A DNA stretch of 64,000 nucleotides, from positions 1-64,000 of the forward strand of contig RPGO01000026.1 in NCBI GenBank assembly GCA_004193545.1, given 5' to 3'. Of the stretch, positions 19,289-28,387 are shown piece by piece. The first letter of the stretch is position 1; each line of letters opens with the position of its first letter. The notes below the pieces were generated by a model that saw nothing but the letters and a program-made list of their open reading frames with translations, made no database searches and had not been told where the DNA came from. A program made the position numbers and the translations under genes. Source of the stretch: Candidatus Argoarchaeum ethanivorans (GTDB taxonomy: Archaea; Halobacteriota; Methanosarcinia; Methanosarcinales; EX4572-44).

Positions 19289-19921
19289 GTGGATACCATA
19301 AAAAATATGACTACTGATATTGGAGCAACAACACAGGAAGCACGCGATATATCAAACAAAAGCCGGGATATCGTATCGCAGATAATTAAAGGAAATACCA
19401 TTGAAGACGGTATAAAAAAACGGTGCATCATTGCAACAGGCGATCCCTCGTTCAAAGATTTGATCGTATTCAAACACAACCCTGTTAAAGAAGGAATTAA
19501 AGCAATCAAACAATCATGCACCATGTACACAGACATTCACATGGTGCAGATAGGAATATTGAAAAAAGGACATAACTGTAAAATCGAGTGTGCTCTTGAC
19601 TATGGGGGAAACATTGCAGAAGAAAAACAGATCACTCGCGCCTCAGCAGGATTTCTTGCCCTCGGGGAACGACTCAACCACAGCATAATAATAATCGGAA
19701 ACGCACCATCCGCAGCAATAACAATCAACAATATGATAAAACAGGAGATTATCAAACCCTCTCTTGTAATTGCGACACCAGTAGGCTTTGTCAATGCTTC
19801 AAACTCAAAAGAGTATATTCGAAACCTGGGAATTCCATCAATTACAAGCATCGGCACACGAGGCGGCACACCAATAGCAGTAGCAATAATAAACGAAATA
19901 ATTAACCGAATACAAATTTAA
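19289..19921 (+). CDS. cbiC: Cobalt-precorrin-8 methylmutase CbiC
   Basis: A 210-residue CbiC/CobH that moves the C11 methyl to C12 to give cobyrinate. Typical motifs are EARDISNKSRDIVSQII, RCIIATGDPSFKDLIVF and IGNAPSAAITI, then ATPVGFVNASNSKE and GTRGGTPIAVA. The GTG at 19289 and the ATG at 19307 (MTTDIGATTQEAR) are both possible; the ATG overlaps a copy of the cbiH 3' end, and ancestral coupling ATGA with cbiH is likely. An abortive copy of its start exists at 19209, running through the hairpin for 35 codons. Confidence 0.94.
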   Translation: MDTIKNMTTDIGATTQEARDISNKSRDIVSQIIKGNTIEDGIKKRCIIATGDPSFKDLIVFKHNPVKEGIKAIKQSCTMYTDIHMVQIGILKKGHNCKIECALDYGGNIAEEKQITRASAGFLALGERLNHSIIIIGNAPSAAITINNMIKQEIIKPSLVIATPVGFVNASNSKEYIRNLGIPSITSIGTRGGTPIAVAIINEIINRIQI

Positions 19922-19936
19922 GATTTCGGCGTCTTA

Positions 19937-20086
19937 AATGGCGCTATCTAAAAATCTATTGATTTATCACCGCGGAGAGCGCAGAGGACGCGGAGTTTTA
20001 AGACCGCTACGAGCCTCTGCGTTCTCAGCGTGCTCTGCGGTGAAATTTAAGGATTTAGCAATTTCACTAGAAAATTCGACTGTGCA
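19937..20086. repeat. Dispersed repeat overlapping the HD-gene 3' end (copy 1)
   Basis: A G/C-rich repeat containing CACCGCGGAGAGCGCAGAG and TCTGCGTTCTCAGCGTGC with complementary ends, typical of the 'CACCGCGGAGRCGCAGAG' type of intergenic repeat. Its 3' part (TTTAGCAATTTCACTAGAAA and following) is also found with it at 39219-39386, so a segment of the HD gene was copied with the repeat. A degenerate third copy (CTCTGTGCCCTCTGTGG) lies near 7655-7675. Confidence 0.85.
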
Positions 20087-20620
20087 ATCTCTGAGTAGAG
20101 ATTCAATTTCTTTGTCTTCATATCTAAAATTAGCCACAACCCTTTTCAGGGTATCAGGCAGCTTTTTATACCCCCATAAACACCTTCCTTTTGTCTCTTC
20201 TGCATCATTTCTGACAGAGTAATAAGGCAGGTTTACATGGAAAAACGAGATAGTGTCGGCATCTCTTAAAACATCCGCTCTTCTATTGCCTCCTGTCTCG
20301 TGACTACTTACAAGAAAAAAGACATCATCGATCAATTCTTTTTTTACGTTGCACGCCTTCATTATTTCTTTTAATATCTCAGCACTGTTTAAAGCATGAG
20401 CTTTTTTAAAATCATCGTAGCTTATATAGTCTTTCCGTATTACTTTTTGTTCTTCGATAGTTCTTTCAATATCATGACCTAAAGCAGCTATTTTCAAAGC
20501 TTCATCAGCATTAGGCTTTAATTTAAGCAACCATTCCAGAGTGTTTTTCGAGTGTATCGGGTCCTCGGGAACTTGCGATTTATCAATAATTCCCTCAATC
20601 TTCTTTTTTACGCAATCAAT
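19967..20620 (-). CDS. HD-domain (predicted metal phosphohydrolase) protein
   Basis: A DUF4202/HD-like protein. Motifs include VPEDPIHSKNTLEWLLKLKP (first His), AALGHDIERT (HD pair), FKKAHALNSAEILKEI and SSHETGGNRRADVLRDADT. The only standard start in frame is a TTG at 20530, but it would cut off the PIHSKNT block. The frame stays open and conserved up to about 20620, where ATT (overlapping the TGA of the preceding gene by 5 bp) could initiate. The last residues (TAEHAENAEARSGLKTPRP) come from a dispersed repeat, so the natural C-terminus is lost. Substrate unknown. Confidence 0.75.
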   Translation of the reverse strand: MDCVKKKIEGIIDKSQVPEDPIHSKNTLEWLLKLKPNADEALKIAALGHDIERTIEEQKVIRKDYISYDDFKKAHALNSAEILKEIMKACNVKKELIDDVFFLVSSHETGGNRRADVLRDADTISFFHVNLPYYSVRNDAEETKGRCLWGYKKLPDTLKRVVANFRYEDKEIESLLRDCTVEFSSEIAKSLNFTAEHAENAEARSGLKTPRPLRSPR

Positions 20621-21977
20621 ACTGTCTATTTTTATATAGAACCACCACCCTTCTGATATTTTCTGTATTCATCAAAATAGCGATTAAAAGGATTGCTAAT
20701 AATGGCAAATCTATTATTTCCACATGAAATAAAAAGCGCATATTCAGCAGTGCAAAAAGAAATATAATAAATATCCTGACATCACGACCCATTCTGAAAT
20801 AGTGTCCTTTTAAACCGATTTTTTTCTTCATCAAGCCGTCATATTTGTCAGCGGTATAGCTATTCATGAAGGTGCCGATAATTGCCAGAAACCCGACAGC
20901 AAGACACAAGAGGTTTTCACTTAGAAAATAGACGTAATACGTCAAACCGAAAAGAAGGAATGCATCTGCATAGCGATCTAAAACAGCATCAAACCATGCG
21001 CCAAACTCTGTTTCATTGAATTTTAATCTTGCTACTTCGCCATCACAACCATCAACAATAGATGATACCTGTGCCAGTGTTGCCCCGATAACTAAATTAA
21101 TCCATCCCCCTAAAAAGAAAAAAAATGCCCCGATACAACAGAGGATAAAAGAGAGAAATGATATTGCGTTTGGAGTAACACCCGTTTTCACAAGACACTT
21201 TGAAATTTTAGTTGATATCGGTCTGTTCAAGTGTCTTGACACTGGTCCGTCGGAAGTCTTTTTCAACGTATCTAAAAGCTTGTTTTCAGCTTTTTTAAGT
21301 GCTCCCTCATTATCCACATCAATCCAGTAACAATCTTTAATATCAAAGGTTTTAGCTTTTCCTCTGTTAGCCAGTACCTCCACTCCTCCTGAAAGCGTAC
21401 TATCACCATTACGTAAACTTTCTTCTAAGGCGCCAAATATTGCAGGCGAACAAAGAAAAATTCCAGTGTCGTAAGCGTTATATTTCTTGATATTCTTGCC
21501 TATATCCAAGATCCTCTTGTCTTCCTCGCGAACCCTGGTAACGTCATTAGCATCAACAAGCTTGTTTTCAATGTTGTGATCTACAGCCAGCACAACTTCG
21601 CCATCTGCTATTTCTTCATCTTTTAGTTTTACCAGTATTGATTCATCGAAGATGTGATCCCCCATCAGCAAAATAAAATTTTCATTTAATAGTTTTTCTG
21701 CCTTGAGGACAGATATGCCGTTTCCGTCTTCCCATTCTTCATTTATGATATGGGTTATTTCTATATTTCTGTCCTTCTTAAACTGGTTAAGATGTTGTCT
21801 TACTTTTTCGCCATTGTACCCGGTTACCACATAGAAAGAAGTCAAGCCGCTCTTTTTTGCAGTTAGTATTACCCGTTCAATAAGGGACAATCCAAGAAGA
21901 GAAACGAGAGGTTTTGAATCGCCCTTTTTTGATAGCCTGCTCCCCAGTCCTGCAGCGATGATCAGGCATTTCATCAT
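20616..21977 (-). CDS. Bifunctional CTP:inositol-1-phosphate cytidylyltransferase / DIPP synthase
   Basis: A 453-residue fusion. The N-terminal half is a nucleotidyltransferase (CLIIAAGLGSRLSKKGDSKP; GDHIFDES) that makes CDP-inositol. The C-terminal half is a CDP-alcohol phosphatidyltransferase with DGCDGEVARLKFNETEFGAW and FDAVLDRYAD (the D-G-x2-A-R-x8-G-x3-D-x3-D signature) and four to six membrane helices, which joins CDP-inositol to inositol-1-phosphate. The product, after dephosphorylation, is di-myo-inositol phosphate, a solute of thermophilic archaea. It overlaps the inositol-phosphate synthase gene by one base, so it is translationally coupled. Confidence 0.92.
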   Translation of the reverse strand: MMKCLIIAAGLGSRLSKKGDSKPLVSLLGLSLIERVILTAKKSGLTSFYVVTGYNGEKVRQHLNQFKKDRNIEITHIINEEWEDGNGISVLKAEKLLNENFILLMGDHIFDESILVKLKDEEIADGEVVLAVDHNIENKLVDANDVTRVREEDKRILDIGKNIKKYNAYDTGIFLCSPAIFGALEESLRNGDSTLSGGVEVLANRGKAKTFDIKDCYWIDVDNEGALKKAENKLLDTLKKTSDGPVSRHLNRPISTKISKCLVKTGVTPNAISFLSFILCCIGAFFFFLGGWINLVIGATLAQVSSIVDGCDGEVARLKFNETEFGAWFDAVLDRYADAFLLFGLTYYVYFLSENLLCLAVGFLAIIGTFMNSYTADKYDGLMKKKIGLKGHYFRMGRDVRIFIIFLFALLNMRFLFHVEIIDLPLLAILLIAILMNTENIRRVVVLYKNRQY

Positions 21978-23080
21978 TAATCCTGTCTTCTTGCGTGAAT
22001 GAAATCCTCTGTTAACTGGTATGCTTCGTCATCGGTAAATTGCCGGGGCGGGTGCTTCATAAAGTATGCTGAAGGTGAATACAGTAGCCCTCCTTTGTTT
22101 CTTTCAAGTGCCAGTTTAGAGCATCTTATGGCATCTATTACAACTCCAGCGGAGTTTGGAGAATCCTCAACAGAAAGCCTGAGTTCGAGGTTCATCGGAA
22201 CATCACCAAAAAGTTTACCCTCCATCCGAATGAAACAAAGCTTGTTGTCTTTCTGCCATGCTACCCAATCACTTGGACCGATGTGGATATTTTCGTCATC
22301 GAGTCGTTTTTCAAGCACTGACTGGACGGCTTCTGTTTTTGATGTCTTTTTTGATGCAAGTCTGTCTCTGTTAAGCATGTTGAGAAAATCAGTATTGCCC
22401 CCGGTGTTTAACTGGTAGGTTCTCTCTAACTTTACACCTCTTTTCTTAAACAGATCAACCAGTGTTCGATGAGTGATTGTAGCACCAAGTTGAGCTTTAA
22501 TGTCATCACCTATTATCGGTATGCCCTTTTCTTCAAATCTTTCCGCCCACACCGGATCACTCGCTATAAAAACAGGCATGTTATTTATAAACGCTACACC
22601 TGCCTCAAGTGCACACTCGGCATAGAATTTTGTAGCTTCTTCAGAACCTACCGGAACGTAATTTAATAGGATTTCAACTTTTGATTCTTTCAAAACGTTA
22701 ACTACGTCTTCTTTTGAGGGTTCATTTTCGTTACTTAAAATAAAGGCATATTTCTCATCATAATTTTTCAAATGTGAAGAAAAGCCGTCCAGTATCCTGC
22801 CCATTTTCACCTTCACACCAGTAATTGGCACATCTTTACAGAATACTTTCGTGCAGTTTGGAGGCTCAAAGATAGCCTCTGAAACGTCCTTTCCAACTTT
22901 CCTCATGTCTGTATCAAAAGCGACTGCCACTTCAATATCACATGGCGTGTAACCGCCGATCTCCCAGTGCATGAGACCGATAGCTTCTCTACTATCCTTA
23001 TTTTTATAGTATTCAATTCCCTGGAGTAGTGAACTTGCACAATTACCGATTCCTACAATTCCTATTTTAATTTTTTCCAT
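21977..23080 (-). CDS. Myo-inositol-1-phosphate synthase
   Basis: A 367-residue NAD-dependent cyclase that converts glucose-6-phosphate to inositol-1-phosphate. It has the Rossmann motif GIVGIGNCASSLLQGIEYY, VAVAFDTD, the NYVPVGSEEATKFYA segment, GDDIKAQLGATITHR with the active-site lysine, and NTGGNTDFLNML. It supplies the substrate for the next gene, and possibly for archaetidylinositol. First gene of the two-gene solute operon. A composite hairpin element lies upstream. Confidence 0.95.
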   Translation of the reverse strand: MEKIKIGIVGIGNCASSLLQGIEYYKNKDSREAIGLMHWEIGGYTPCDIEVAVAFDTDMRKVGKDVSEAIFEPPNCTKVFCKDVPITGVKVKMGRILDGFSSHLKNYDEKYAFILSNENEPSKEDVVNVLKESKVEILLNYVPVGSEEATKFYAECALEAGVAFINNMPVFIASDPVWAERFEEKGIPIIGDDIKAQLGATITHRTLVDLFKKRGVKLERTYQLNTGGNTDFLNMLNRDRLASKKTSKTEAVQSVLEKRLDDENIHIGPSDWVAWQKDNKLCFIRMEGKLFGDVPMNLELRLSVEDSPNSAGVVIDAIRCSKLALERNKGGLLYSPSAYFMKHPPRQFTDDEAYQLTEDFIHARRQD

Positions 23081-23147
23081 TACAAATCGCCTTTTATTAT
23101 ATTATATCTTGCAGATAGCCTGTCTGGTGTAGAATACTGTTTAGATA

Positions 23148-23204
23148 CTCGACTACGAAGTAGTCGAGAGTTAAATGTTATTTCTGTACAACGAAGTTGT
23201 GCAG
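23148..23204. repeat. Composite hairpin element (copy of the one at 9518-9586)
   Basis: Hairpin 1 at 23148-23168 has the stem CTCGACTAC with loop GAA; hairpin 2 at 23184-23204 has arms CTGTACAAC/GTTGTGCAG with loop GAA. The linker GAGAGTTAAA and TTATTTCTG matches the element after the ModE-like gene. It lies between the inositol operon start and the end of the MFS gene. Confidence 0.85.
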
Positions 23205-23215
23205 TTCTATGTAAC

Positions 23216-24427
23216 TCATTGTTTATGAGTTACCTTGTACCCGCTTACAAAAGAATTTCTAAAATAAACAAAGACTATAACCGAGATACTACTTACTACG
23301 CTACCGTAAATAAAGGTTGTGCTTGGGTGAATCTGCCACAAAAGTCCGGCTATCAAACTTGCTGGCAGTGCTGTGATGCCCATTATCGTATGAAACGTTC
23401 CAAGGTGAGTAGCTCTTAGTTCTACAGGGGATAAGTCGGAGACGAAAGCACGCCCGTTCCCATCAACCATTGCATGAACTATACCATAAAGAGAAAACAA
23501 GATCACAAATGCTGCAAGAGAGCTAAAAAACGCAAACCCGAGAGAGGTTAATGAAAATAACAAATAACCAGATATAAGTACATTTTTTCTCCCTATTTTG
23601 TCAGAGAGAGTGCCAAATGGGATAGCAAATACAGCATAAAAAATGTTGAACAGGATATACAACAGGATCGGTACCCCTACTGATAATTTACCTGCAAAGG
23701 CTTCGGATGCCTCAAGAATAAAAAACATATAACTAAAATTTGCTAAAGCAAACATGCCAGAGATCAAAATAAATAACCTGAGGGGTTTTGGAATATTTTT
23801 TAGACCTATTCGCAGATTTATATCTTGCAGCTTTTTTTTCTCTTCTTTTACAAAATGCAGCGGAATTAATGAGAAAAATGAGATGATTGCAGCAATGAAT
23901 ATAATTGAGCTAAAACTAAGTCCAAAAAGCCAGAATAAAATAAAAACAACAATTGATCCAAGGATTGCACCACTTGTATCCAGTGCTCTATGAACTCCAA
24001 ATCCTTTACCTCTTTCGTCTGGCATAGAATCTGCAATTATTGCGTCTCTTGGCGCGCTTCTTAACCCTTTGCCAACCCGTTCCATACCGGAAAAAATCAG
24101 AACATGCAGCCATGTTTGAGAAAATGCCAGGAATACTTTGAAGATCGATGAAGTCAGGTAGCCGGAAGAGACAAAAATCTTCCTCCTGCCGGTCCGATCA
24201 GACCAGTAGCCGCAAAAAACTTTGAGTATGCTTGAAATACTATCTCGCAAGCCTCCGATCAATCCAACAGTAAAACCAGTCCCGCCAAGTGTGGTTATAA
24301 ACATGGGCAGAATTGGCATAATCATGTCACTGCTCAGGTCATTGAAAAAACTGACAATACCAAGTAATAATATATTAGCACTGATTCCTTCCAGGTAGCG
24401 ACGTTTCATAATCTCATATTGAAACAA
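23216..24427 (-). CDS. Major facilitator superfamily transporter
   Basis: A 403-residue protein with about 12 hydrophobic segments. The loop 2-3 motif GYWSDRTGRRKIF and the repeated-half motif GTLSDKIGRKNVLI are diagnostic for MFS carriers; GLRSAPRDAIIADSMPDERG is typical of a subfamily of prokaryotic drug or metabolite exporters. A second ATG at 24409 (MKRRYLEGISAN) may be the real start. Substrate unknown. It is divergent from hemD, with about 30 bp between starts. Confidence 0.88.
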   Translation of the reverse strand: MFQYEIMKRRYLEGISANILLLGIVSFFNDLSSDMIMPILPMFITTLGGTGFTVGLIGGLRDSISSILKVFCGYWSDRTGRRKIFVSSGYLTSSIFKVFLAFSQTWLHVLIFSGMERVGKGLRSAPRDAIIADSMPDERGKGFGVHRALDTSGAILGSIVVFILFWLFGLSFSSIIFIAAIISFFSLIPLHFVKEEKKKLQDINLRIGLKNIPKPLRLFILISGMFALANFSYMFFILEASEAFAGKLSVGVPILLYILFNIFYAVFAIPFGTLSDKIGRKNVLISGYLLFSLTSLGFAFFSSLAAFVILFSLYGIVHAMVDGNGRAFVSDLSPVELRATHLGTFHTIMGITALPASLIAGLLWQIHPSTTFIYGSVVSSISVIVFVYFRNSFVSGYKVTHKQ

Positions 24428-24459
24428 GAGCTTTATATATTGTTCTTTTCACTATAGAT

Positions 24460-25236
24460 ATGATGAACGGTACTGTTGGAATTATGCGCCCAGTGCGTTA
24501 TGCTCGCGATTCACTCGATCTTGCCACATCTCTTGGTTTTGATGCTGTCGTGTGCCCGATGATCGAAATAAGCGATAACCTGGATGAGAATTTTGAAAGT
24601 TTCAGCGGGCGAGTGTTTAGCTCTGAGGCTGATTATGTCATTTTTACAAGTGCTAATGGTGTGGATTTTACCCTGTGCAAGATACAAAACATTGAACAAT
24701 TTATTGAAGGTTTGAATAACAGCAGGATTGTAGCAATTGGTCCAAACACAAGAGACGCTCTTGAACAGCATGGAATTCATGTTTCCCTGATGCCGGAAGT
24801 ATACAGTTCCACGGGTTTAATTGAATTACTATCAGATGTTTCCGGATGCGAGGTGGATATTGTGCGAAGTACGCATGGTGCACCGGTACTTGTTGAAAAA
24901 TTGTTAGAACGGGGGGCAAAGGTACATGAAACCTGCGTGTACACTCTCGTAAAACCGTCCGGAGAAAAGCAGCAGGAGTTTGTCAGGCAGGTACTTTGCG
25001 GTGAAGTGAATATACTGCCTTTTACAAGCACTATGATGGTTCGCAACTTTATGAGTATTGCAGAGAGTATGAATGTGTCAGCCAGTCTTTTAGATCGTAT
25101 GAATAAAATATTAATTGGTGCAATTGGCATACCAACTGCTGATACATTGAAAAAATACGGGATAAAAAACATAATAATGCCAGGAAAATATCTTTTCAAA
25201 GAGCTGCTGCTTGAACTTAAGGCAGCTTACAAGTGA
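24460..25236 (+). CDS. hemD: Uroporphyrinogen-III synthase
   Basis: A 258-residue HemD that cyclises hydroxymethylbilane, feeding corrin, sirohaem and F430 synthesis. Weakly conserved family, but ADYVIFTSANGVDF, SRIVAIGPNTRDALEQHGI, VDIVRSTHGAPVLVEKLLER and ILIGAIGIPTADTLKKYGI fit. Two ATG codons in a row start the frame. It matches the corrin genes elsewhere in the window. Confidence 0.9.
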   Translation: MMNGTVGIMRPVRYARDSLDLATSLGFDAVVCPMIEISDNLDENFESFSGRVFSSEADYVIFTSANGVDFTLCKIQNIEQFIEGLNNSRIVAIGPNTRDALEQHGIHVSLMPEVYSSTGLIELLSDVSGCEVDIVRSTHGAPVLVEKLLERGAKVHETCVYTLVKPSGEKQQEFVRQVLCGEVNILPFTSTMMVRNFMSIAESMNVSASLLDRMNKILIGAIGIPTADTLKKYGIKNIIMPGKYLFKELLLELKAAYK

Positions 25237-25279
25237 CGAGGTTGAGATAAGACAAAAATAGTATTTATTGGCTTGTATT

Positions 25280-25663
25280 ATGAGAAAAGAAGTTAAAGAG
25301 TGGTGGAAACAAGCAAAAAGAGATTTAATAACAGCAGAAAACTGCAAGAATTCGAAAGACTATTATGCGTGTGCATTCTTCTGTCAGCAATCGGTTGAAA
25401 AGGGTTTGAAGGCGATGTATATCGCAAAAAAACGGATGTCCCCGGGTACAACGCACTCATTAATTTACCTTGCAACAGAGATAGATATGCCATCCAAGTT
25501 CTACATATTCTTAAGGCAATTAACGCCGGAGTTCGTTACCACACGGTACCCGGATGCGGCTTATGGAACGCCTTATGAGCTCTATGATGAGTATCTCGTA
25601 AAGGAAATTTTAAATAACAGTAAGGGGGCGTTAGAATGGATCGAATCACAGATAGAGATGTGA
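25280..25663 (+). CDS. HEPN-domain protein (HepT-like toxin candidate)
   Basis: A protein of 127 residues from ATG 25280 (MRKEVKEWWKQAKRDLITAE); a TTG 12 bp upstream is possible. It contains YYACAFFCQQSVEKGLKAMY and an R-x6-H motif (Arg52 to His59, RMSPGTTH), the ribonuclease motif of HEPN proteins. It overlaps the nucleotidyltransferase gene by 28 bp, the standard HEPN/MNT toxin-antitoxin layout in which MNT AMPylates and silences HEPN. Confidence 0.9.
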   Translation: MRKEVKEWWKQAKRDLITAENCKNSKDYYACAFFCQQSVEKGLKAMYIAKKRMSPGTTHSLIYLATEIDMPSKFYIFLRQLTPEFVTTRYPDAAYGTPYELYDEYLVKEILNNSKGALEWIESQIEM

Positions 25664-26001
25664 AAGAATGGATTAATCGCTTTTTAGCGGTAATTAGCGA
25701 TAAATATTCAGCAGAAAAAGTCTTACTATTTGGAAGTAGAGCAAGAGGGGATTATCTAATCAATAGTGATGTTGATATGATTATCGTGAGTAAAAAATTT
25801 GAGGGAATTAACTGGTTGAAACGACTGAGGGACGTTTCTGTCGAGTGGGAAGGTCTGGTTTTACTGGAAGCTATTTGCTACACCCCAGAGGAGTTTGAAG
25901 AAAAGAAAAAGGAGATCGGAATTGTTAGCGAAGCTGTGAAAGAGGGAATAGAATTAATAGCAAGAGGAAAAAGATGTATTCCAGCCAACAAACAAATGTG
26001 A
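25636..26001 (+). CDS. MNT-type minimal nucleotidyltransferase (antitoxin candidate)
   Basis: A 121-residue protein with the minimal nucleotidyltransferase signature LLFGSRARGDYLINSDVDMI: Gly33-Ser34, Asp45 and Asp47. It is the expected partner of the overlapping HEPN gene. It is a stress or defence module in archaea; here it lies at the border between core genes and the accessory region. Confidence 0.9.
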   Translation: MDRITDRDVKEWINRFLAVISDKYSAEKVLLFGSRARGDYLINSDVDMIIVSKKFEGINWLKRLRDVSVEWEGLVLLEAICYTPEEFEEKKKEIGIVSEAVKEGIELIARGKRCIPANKQM

Positions 26002-26459
26002 TGAGTGGGCTAAATGCGAATCGCAGAGTTATTTATGTCGATAAGAAGATAATGCTTTGAATAAGACGATTTTGAGTTAATTGAGGAATCTTTGCTTGGT
26101 GATTTACACAATACACCTCTCATAGCTACATATACACATAAATACAACATATATATAAATTAGACGGTTTTAATTTGTCTAACAACTCACAAACATCTTA
26201 TTTGTGGATAAAATAAAGAAAAATTGTGTCTGGTAGGGGATACATATCATTGTTTATCGGGTTATTGTGGGACAGGCTCTGACAATCACAAAAGAAGAAG
26301 CAAGCACTGGTTTCGATATACTTGATGCTACAATACGAAGACTGAAGCGTTGAAACCTGTCTGCACCTAAGAATTTTGATGATAGAGTGCTGACTTTTTA
26401 ATCCTGATCGCTATACCTCGCAGTTCTGCTACACGGGGTGTGCCGCCGCAATTTGACTC
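26002..26459. other. Intergenic region with an aminotransferase remnant
   Basis: About 460 bp without an intact gene. It is A/T rich around 26130-26180, with ATATATATAAATTAG and the 14-bp word AGACGGTTTTAATT (26162-26175), which recurs at 28311-28324. A decayed coding fragment lies at 26249-26354. Confidence 0.6.
26249..26354 (+). pseudogene. C-terminal remnant of a class III aminotransferase
   Basis: The plus strand reads VGQALTITKEEASTGFDILD then ATIRRLKR and stop. This resembles the closing helix of acetylornithine/GABA-type class III aminotransferases (…PPLIITEEE…ILDEAIR). No upstream part is present. Short, so uncertain. Confidence 0.4.
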
Positions 26460-27359
26460 TCAGGCTTTTGAAAAATCAATTTTATATATAATAATTGCAC
26501 CAATTAAAATGCTGATTATAAGTAGAAAATTCCAAAAAGAATTACCGTTACTTGCTTGTTTTGCTGGTGTTGTATGATAGTGTGGGGTGCTATGAGGAGT
26601 AGTTACTGATCTTGGTGTTGTGAATGTTACAACCGCTCCATTTTGAGTCCCTGCACTATTTGTGGCACTCACATAATATGAATAAGTAGTACTTGGTCTA
26701 AGTCCGGTTAGTCTATAACTAACTGATCTGTATGCGGTACCAGAGCCAATATTTTGAGCAGGCGTTGAGGTAAAGTAAGATCTAGTATTCGAGTTGCCAG
26801 GTAGGAAAGTTACTCGAGTAGACAGACCATTAGGGTTTACAGCGCCTTGGAGAACAGCACTGTTAGAAGTTATGCTGGTAGCACTATACGTTTTAACAAT
26901 TGGTTTTTGTTGTTGTGCGGGTGTGGTTACTGCTGAAACTTGTTCTGTTGCTGTTGGTGTGGGGATAGGCGTTGATGTCGATGCAACGTCATTAGAGCCA
27001 TCAGAGTACTGATACACAGAAGTGAACCGAATTGAATTGCGTATATCTGCAAGTCTCATACTTACAATGGTATATTCTCTATCATCGATCTCCTTCTCAT
27101 AAACAAACAAGTCCCCTTCTTCCATAATATCGCTACTTACTTTGATGTTATTTTTTAATAGAACAACCAATACTTGATCTTCCTCTTTAGAAACATCCTC
27201 GACTATGAAAACGTAACCTTCCTTTAAATCCCAAGGACTCTTGACAGTCAGCGATTTAGAATCTCCACTTATTAGAAGGTCTCCTACTTCAGCGGTTACA
27301 GTTGCAACACATGCCAAAATAATCATTAACACGAGTATGAGCTTACATACTGATTTCAT
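26460..27359 (-). CDS. Secreted membrane-anchored protein with S-layer-like and FN3 domains
   Basis: A 299-residue protein with an N-terminal signal (LILVLMIILACVATVTA), a domain resembling the archaeal S-layer duplication fold (SLTVKSPWDLKEGYVFIVED), a Thr/Pro linker (STSTPIPTPTATE), a fibronectin type III domain at about 155-245 (NSAVLQGAVNPNGLSTRVTF; LTGLRPSTTYSYYVSATNSA), a second linker and a C-terminal helix (FWNFLLIISILIGAIIIY). It is thus an extracellular protein fixed in the membrane. It is 22 bp downstream of the vWA gene and in the same direction. Confidence 0.75.
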   Translation of the reverse strand: MKSVCKLILVLMIILACVATVTAEVGDLLISGDSKSLTVKSPWDLKEGYVFIVEDVSKEEDQVLVVLLKNNIKVSSDIMEEGDLFVYEKEIDDREYTIVSMRLADIRNSIRFTSVYQYSDGSNDVASTSTPIPTPTATEQVSAVTTPAQQQKPIVKTYSATSITSNSAVLQGAVNPNGLSTRVTFLPGNSNTRSYFTSTPAQNIGSGTAYRSVSYRLTGLRPSTTYSYYVSATNSAGTQNGAVVTFTTPRSVTTPHSTPHYHTTPAKQASNGNSFWNFLLIISILIGAIIIYKIDFSKA

Positions 27360-27381
27360 TTTCTCACTTAATTACACGCTG

Positions 27382-28146
27382 TCATTTAAGTCCAAGTAAC
27401 AACCTTTTTTTAGATTTTGTCATCTCACCACTTTCAATCAATTTATTTTCAAAGGACGCTAATGAACCAGTTTCTTTCATACATACAGCAACAATCAAAT
27501 CAACGAGGTCATCGATATTTTCTAATTTTAAAAATTTTCCATTTGTCTGGTCAGCAAGCCATTTAAATGTTACTTCTGTTTGATGAACATTATTGCAGAG
27601 CACAGAATATATCTTAACACCAACATCTGATAAATTCCTCGTTTCTTCTCTATAATCTATTCCACGAGGGCATTCGTTGAAACTATCCATTACTCCGTGT
27701 GGTGGGGCATCTCCGACTAAAACTATACATTTGTTAGATTGCTCTCTCCAATTTAATCTATTTGATTCATACAATGCATCTTCTAATGCTTCTGGTTCAT
27801 CTCCTCCATCAGTTGGCTCCACAATAGCTATAAAGTTCTTAATTATATTTACATCAAACGTCAACTGGCAAATTTTAGTGACATATGTCGTGTCAGCATC
27901 ACAGTGATCCCCATAGGCAACCACTCCAAAATAAACATCGGGAATTTCTGAATTGATCTTTGATGTTAGCCGTACTAAATTTTGGCGAACACTTTCTAAA
28001 TACGAATACATACTCCCGGTTGTATCAAACATAAAGATAACATCAAGCATCTCTGTATCTTTAATGAACGTGGAAAGGATATCAGAACTTTGATTCATAT
28101 ACTTCTCTATTACTTTTTCTTGTTCGGTTCTTACTAAATCTGCCAT
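27382..28146 (-). CDS. von Willebrand factor A domain protein
   Basis: A 254-residue cytoplasmic vWA protein. The MIDAS loop is DTTGSM (Asp41 to Ser45, D-x-T/S-x-S), with GVVAYGDHCD, the TDGGDEPEALEDALY loop and VLVGDAPPHG completing the metal site. No membrane segment. It follows the J-domain gene after 240 bp of A/T-rich sequence. A role in a protein-assembly or sensing complex with the HEAT/TPR and J-domain products is inference from location. Confidence 0.85.
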   Translation of the reverse strand: MADLVRTEQEKVIEKYMNQSSDILSTFIKDTEMLDVIFMFDTTGSMYSYLESVRQNLVRLTSKINSEIPDVYFGVVAYGDHCDADTTYVTKICQLTFDVNIIKNFIAIVEPTDGGDEPEALEDALYESNRLNWREQSNKCIVLVGDAPPHGVMDSFNECPRGIDYREETRNLSDVGVKIYSVLCNNVHQTEVTFKWLADQTNGKFLKLENIDDLVDLIVAVCMKETGSLASFENKLIESGEMTKSKKRLLLGLK

Positions 28147-28387
28147 CTAATCACCATAATTTTATTTTTTAAATATATTTTTAATAAATGTCAAAATTAT
28201 GCTCGTATATCATATGTAAACTTGCTTGTTCTGTCCGATACGGATAATCATCGTTGCTAAATATTTAAAAGATATTTTTGTTAAATTTATTACCGCATTA
28301 ATCAATATTAAGACGGTTTTAATTATAATAAACCTTTTTGGTTTGTATATCTAATCCATAGTTTCTGTGTGATCCATCTTTCAATCC

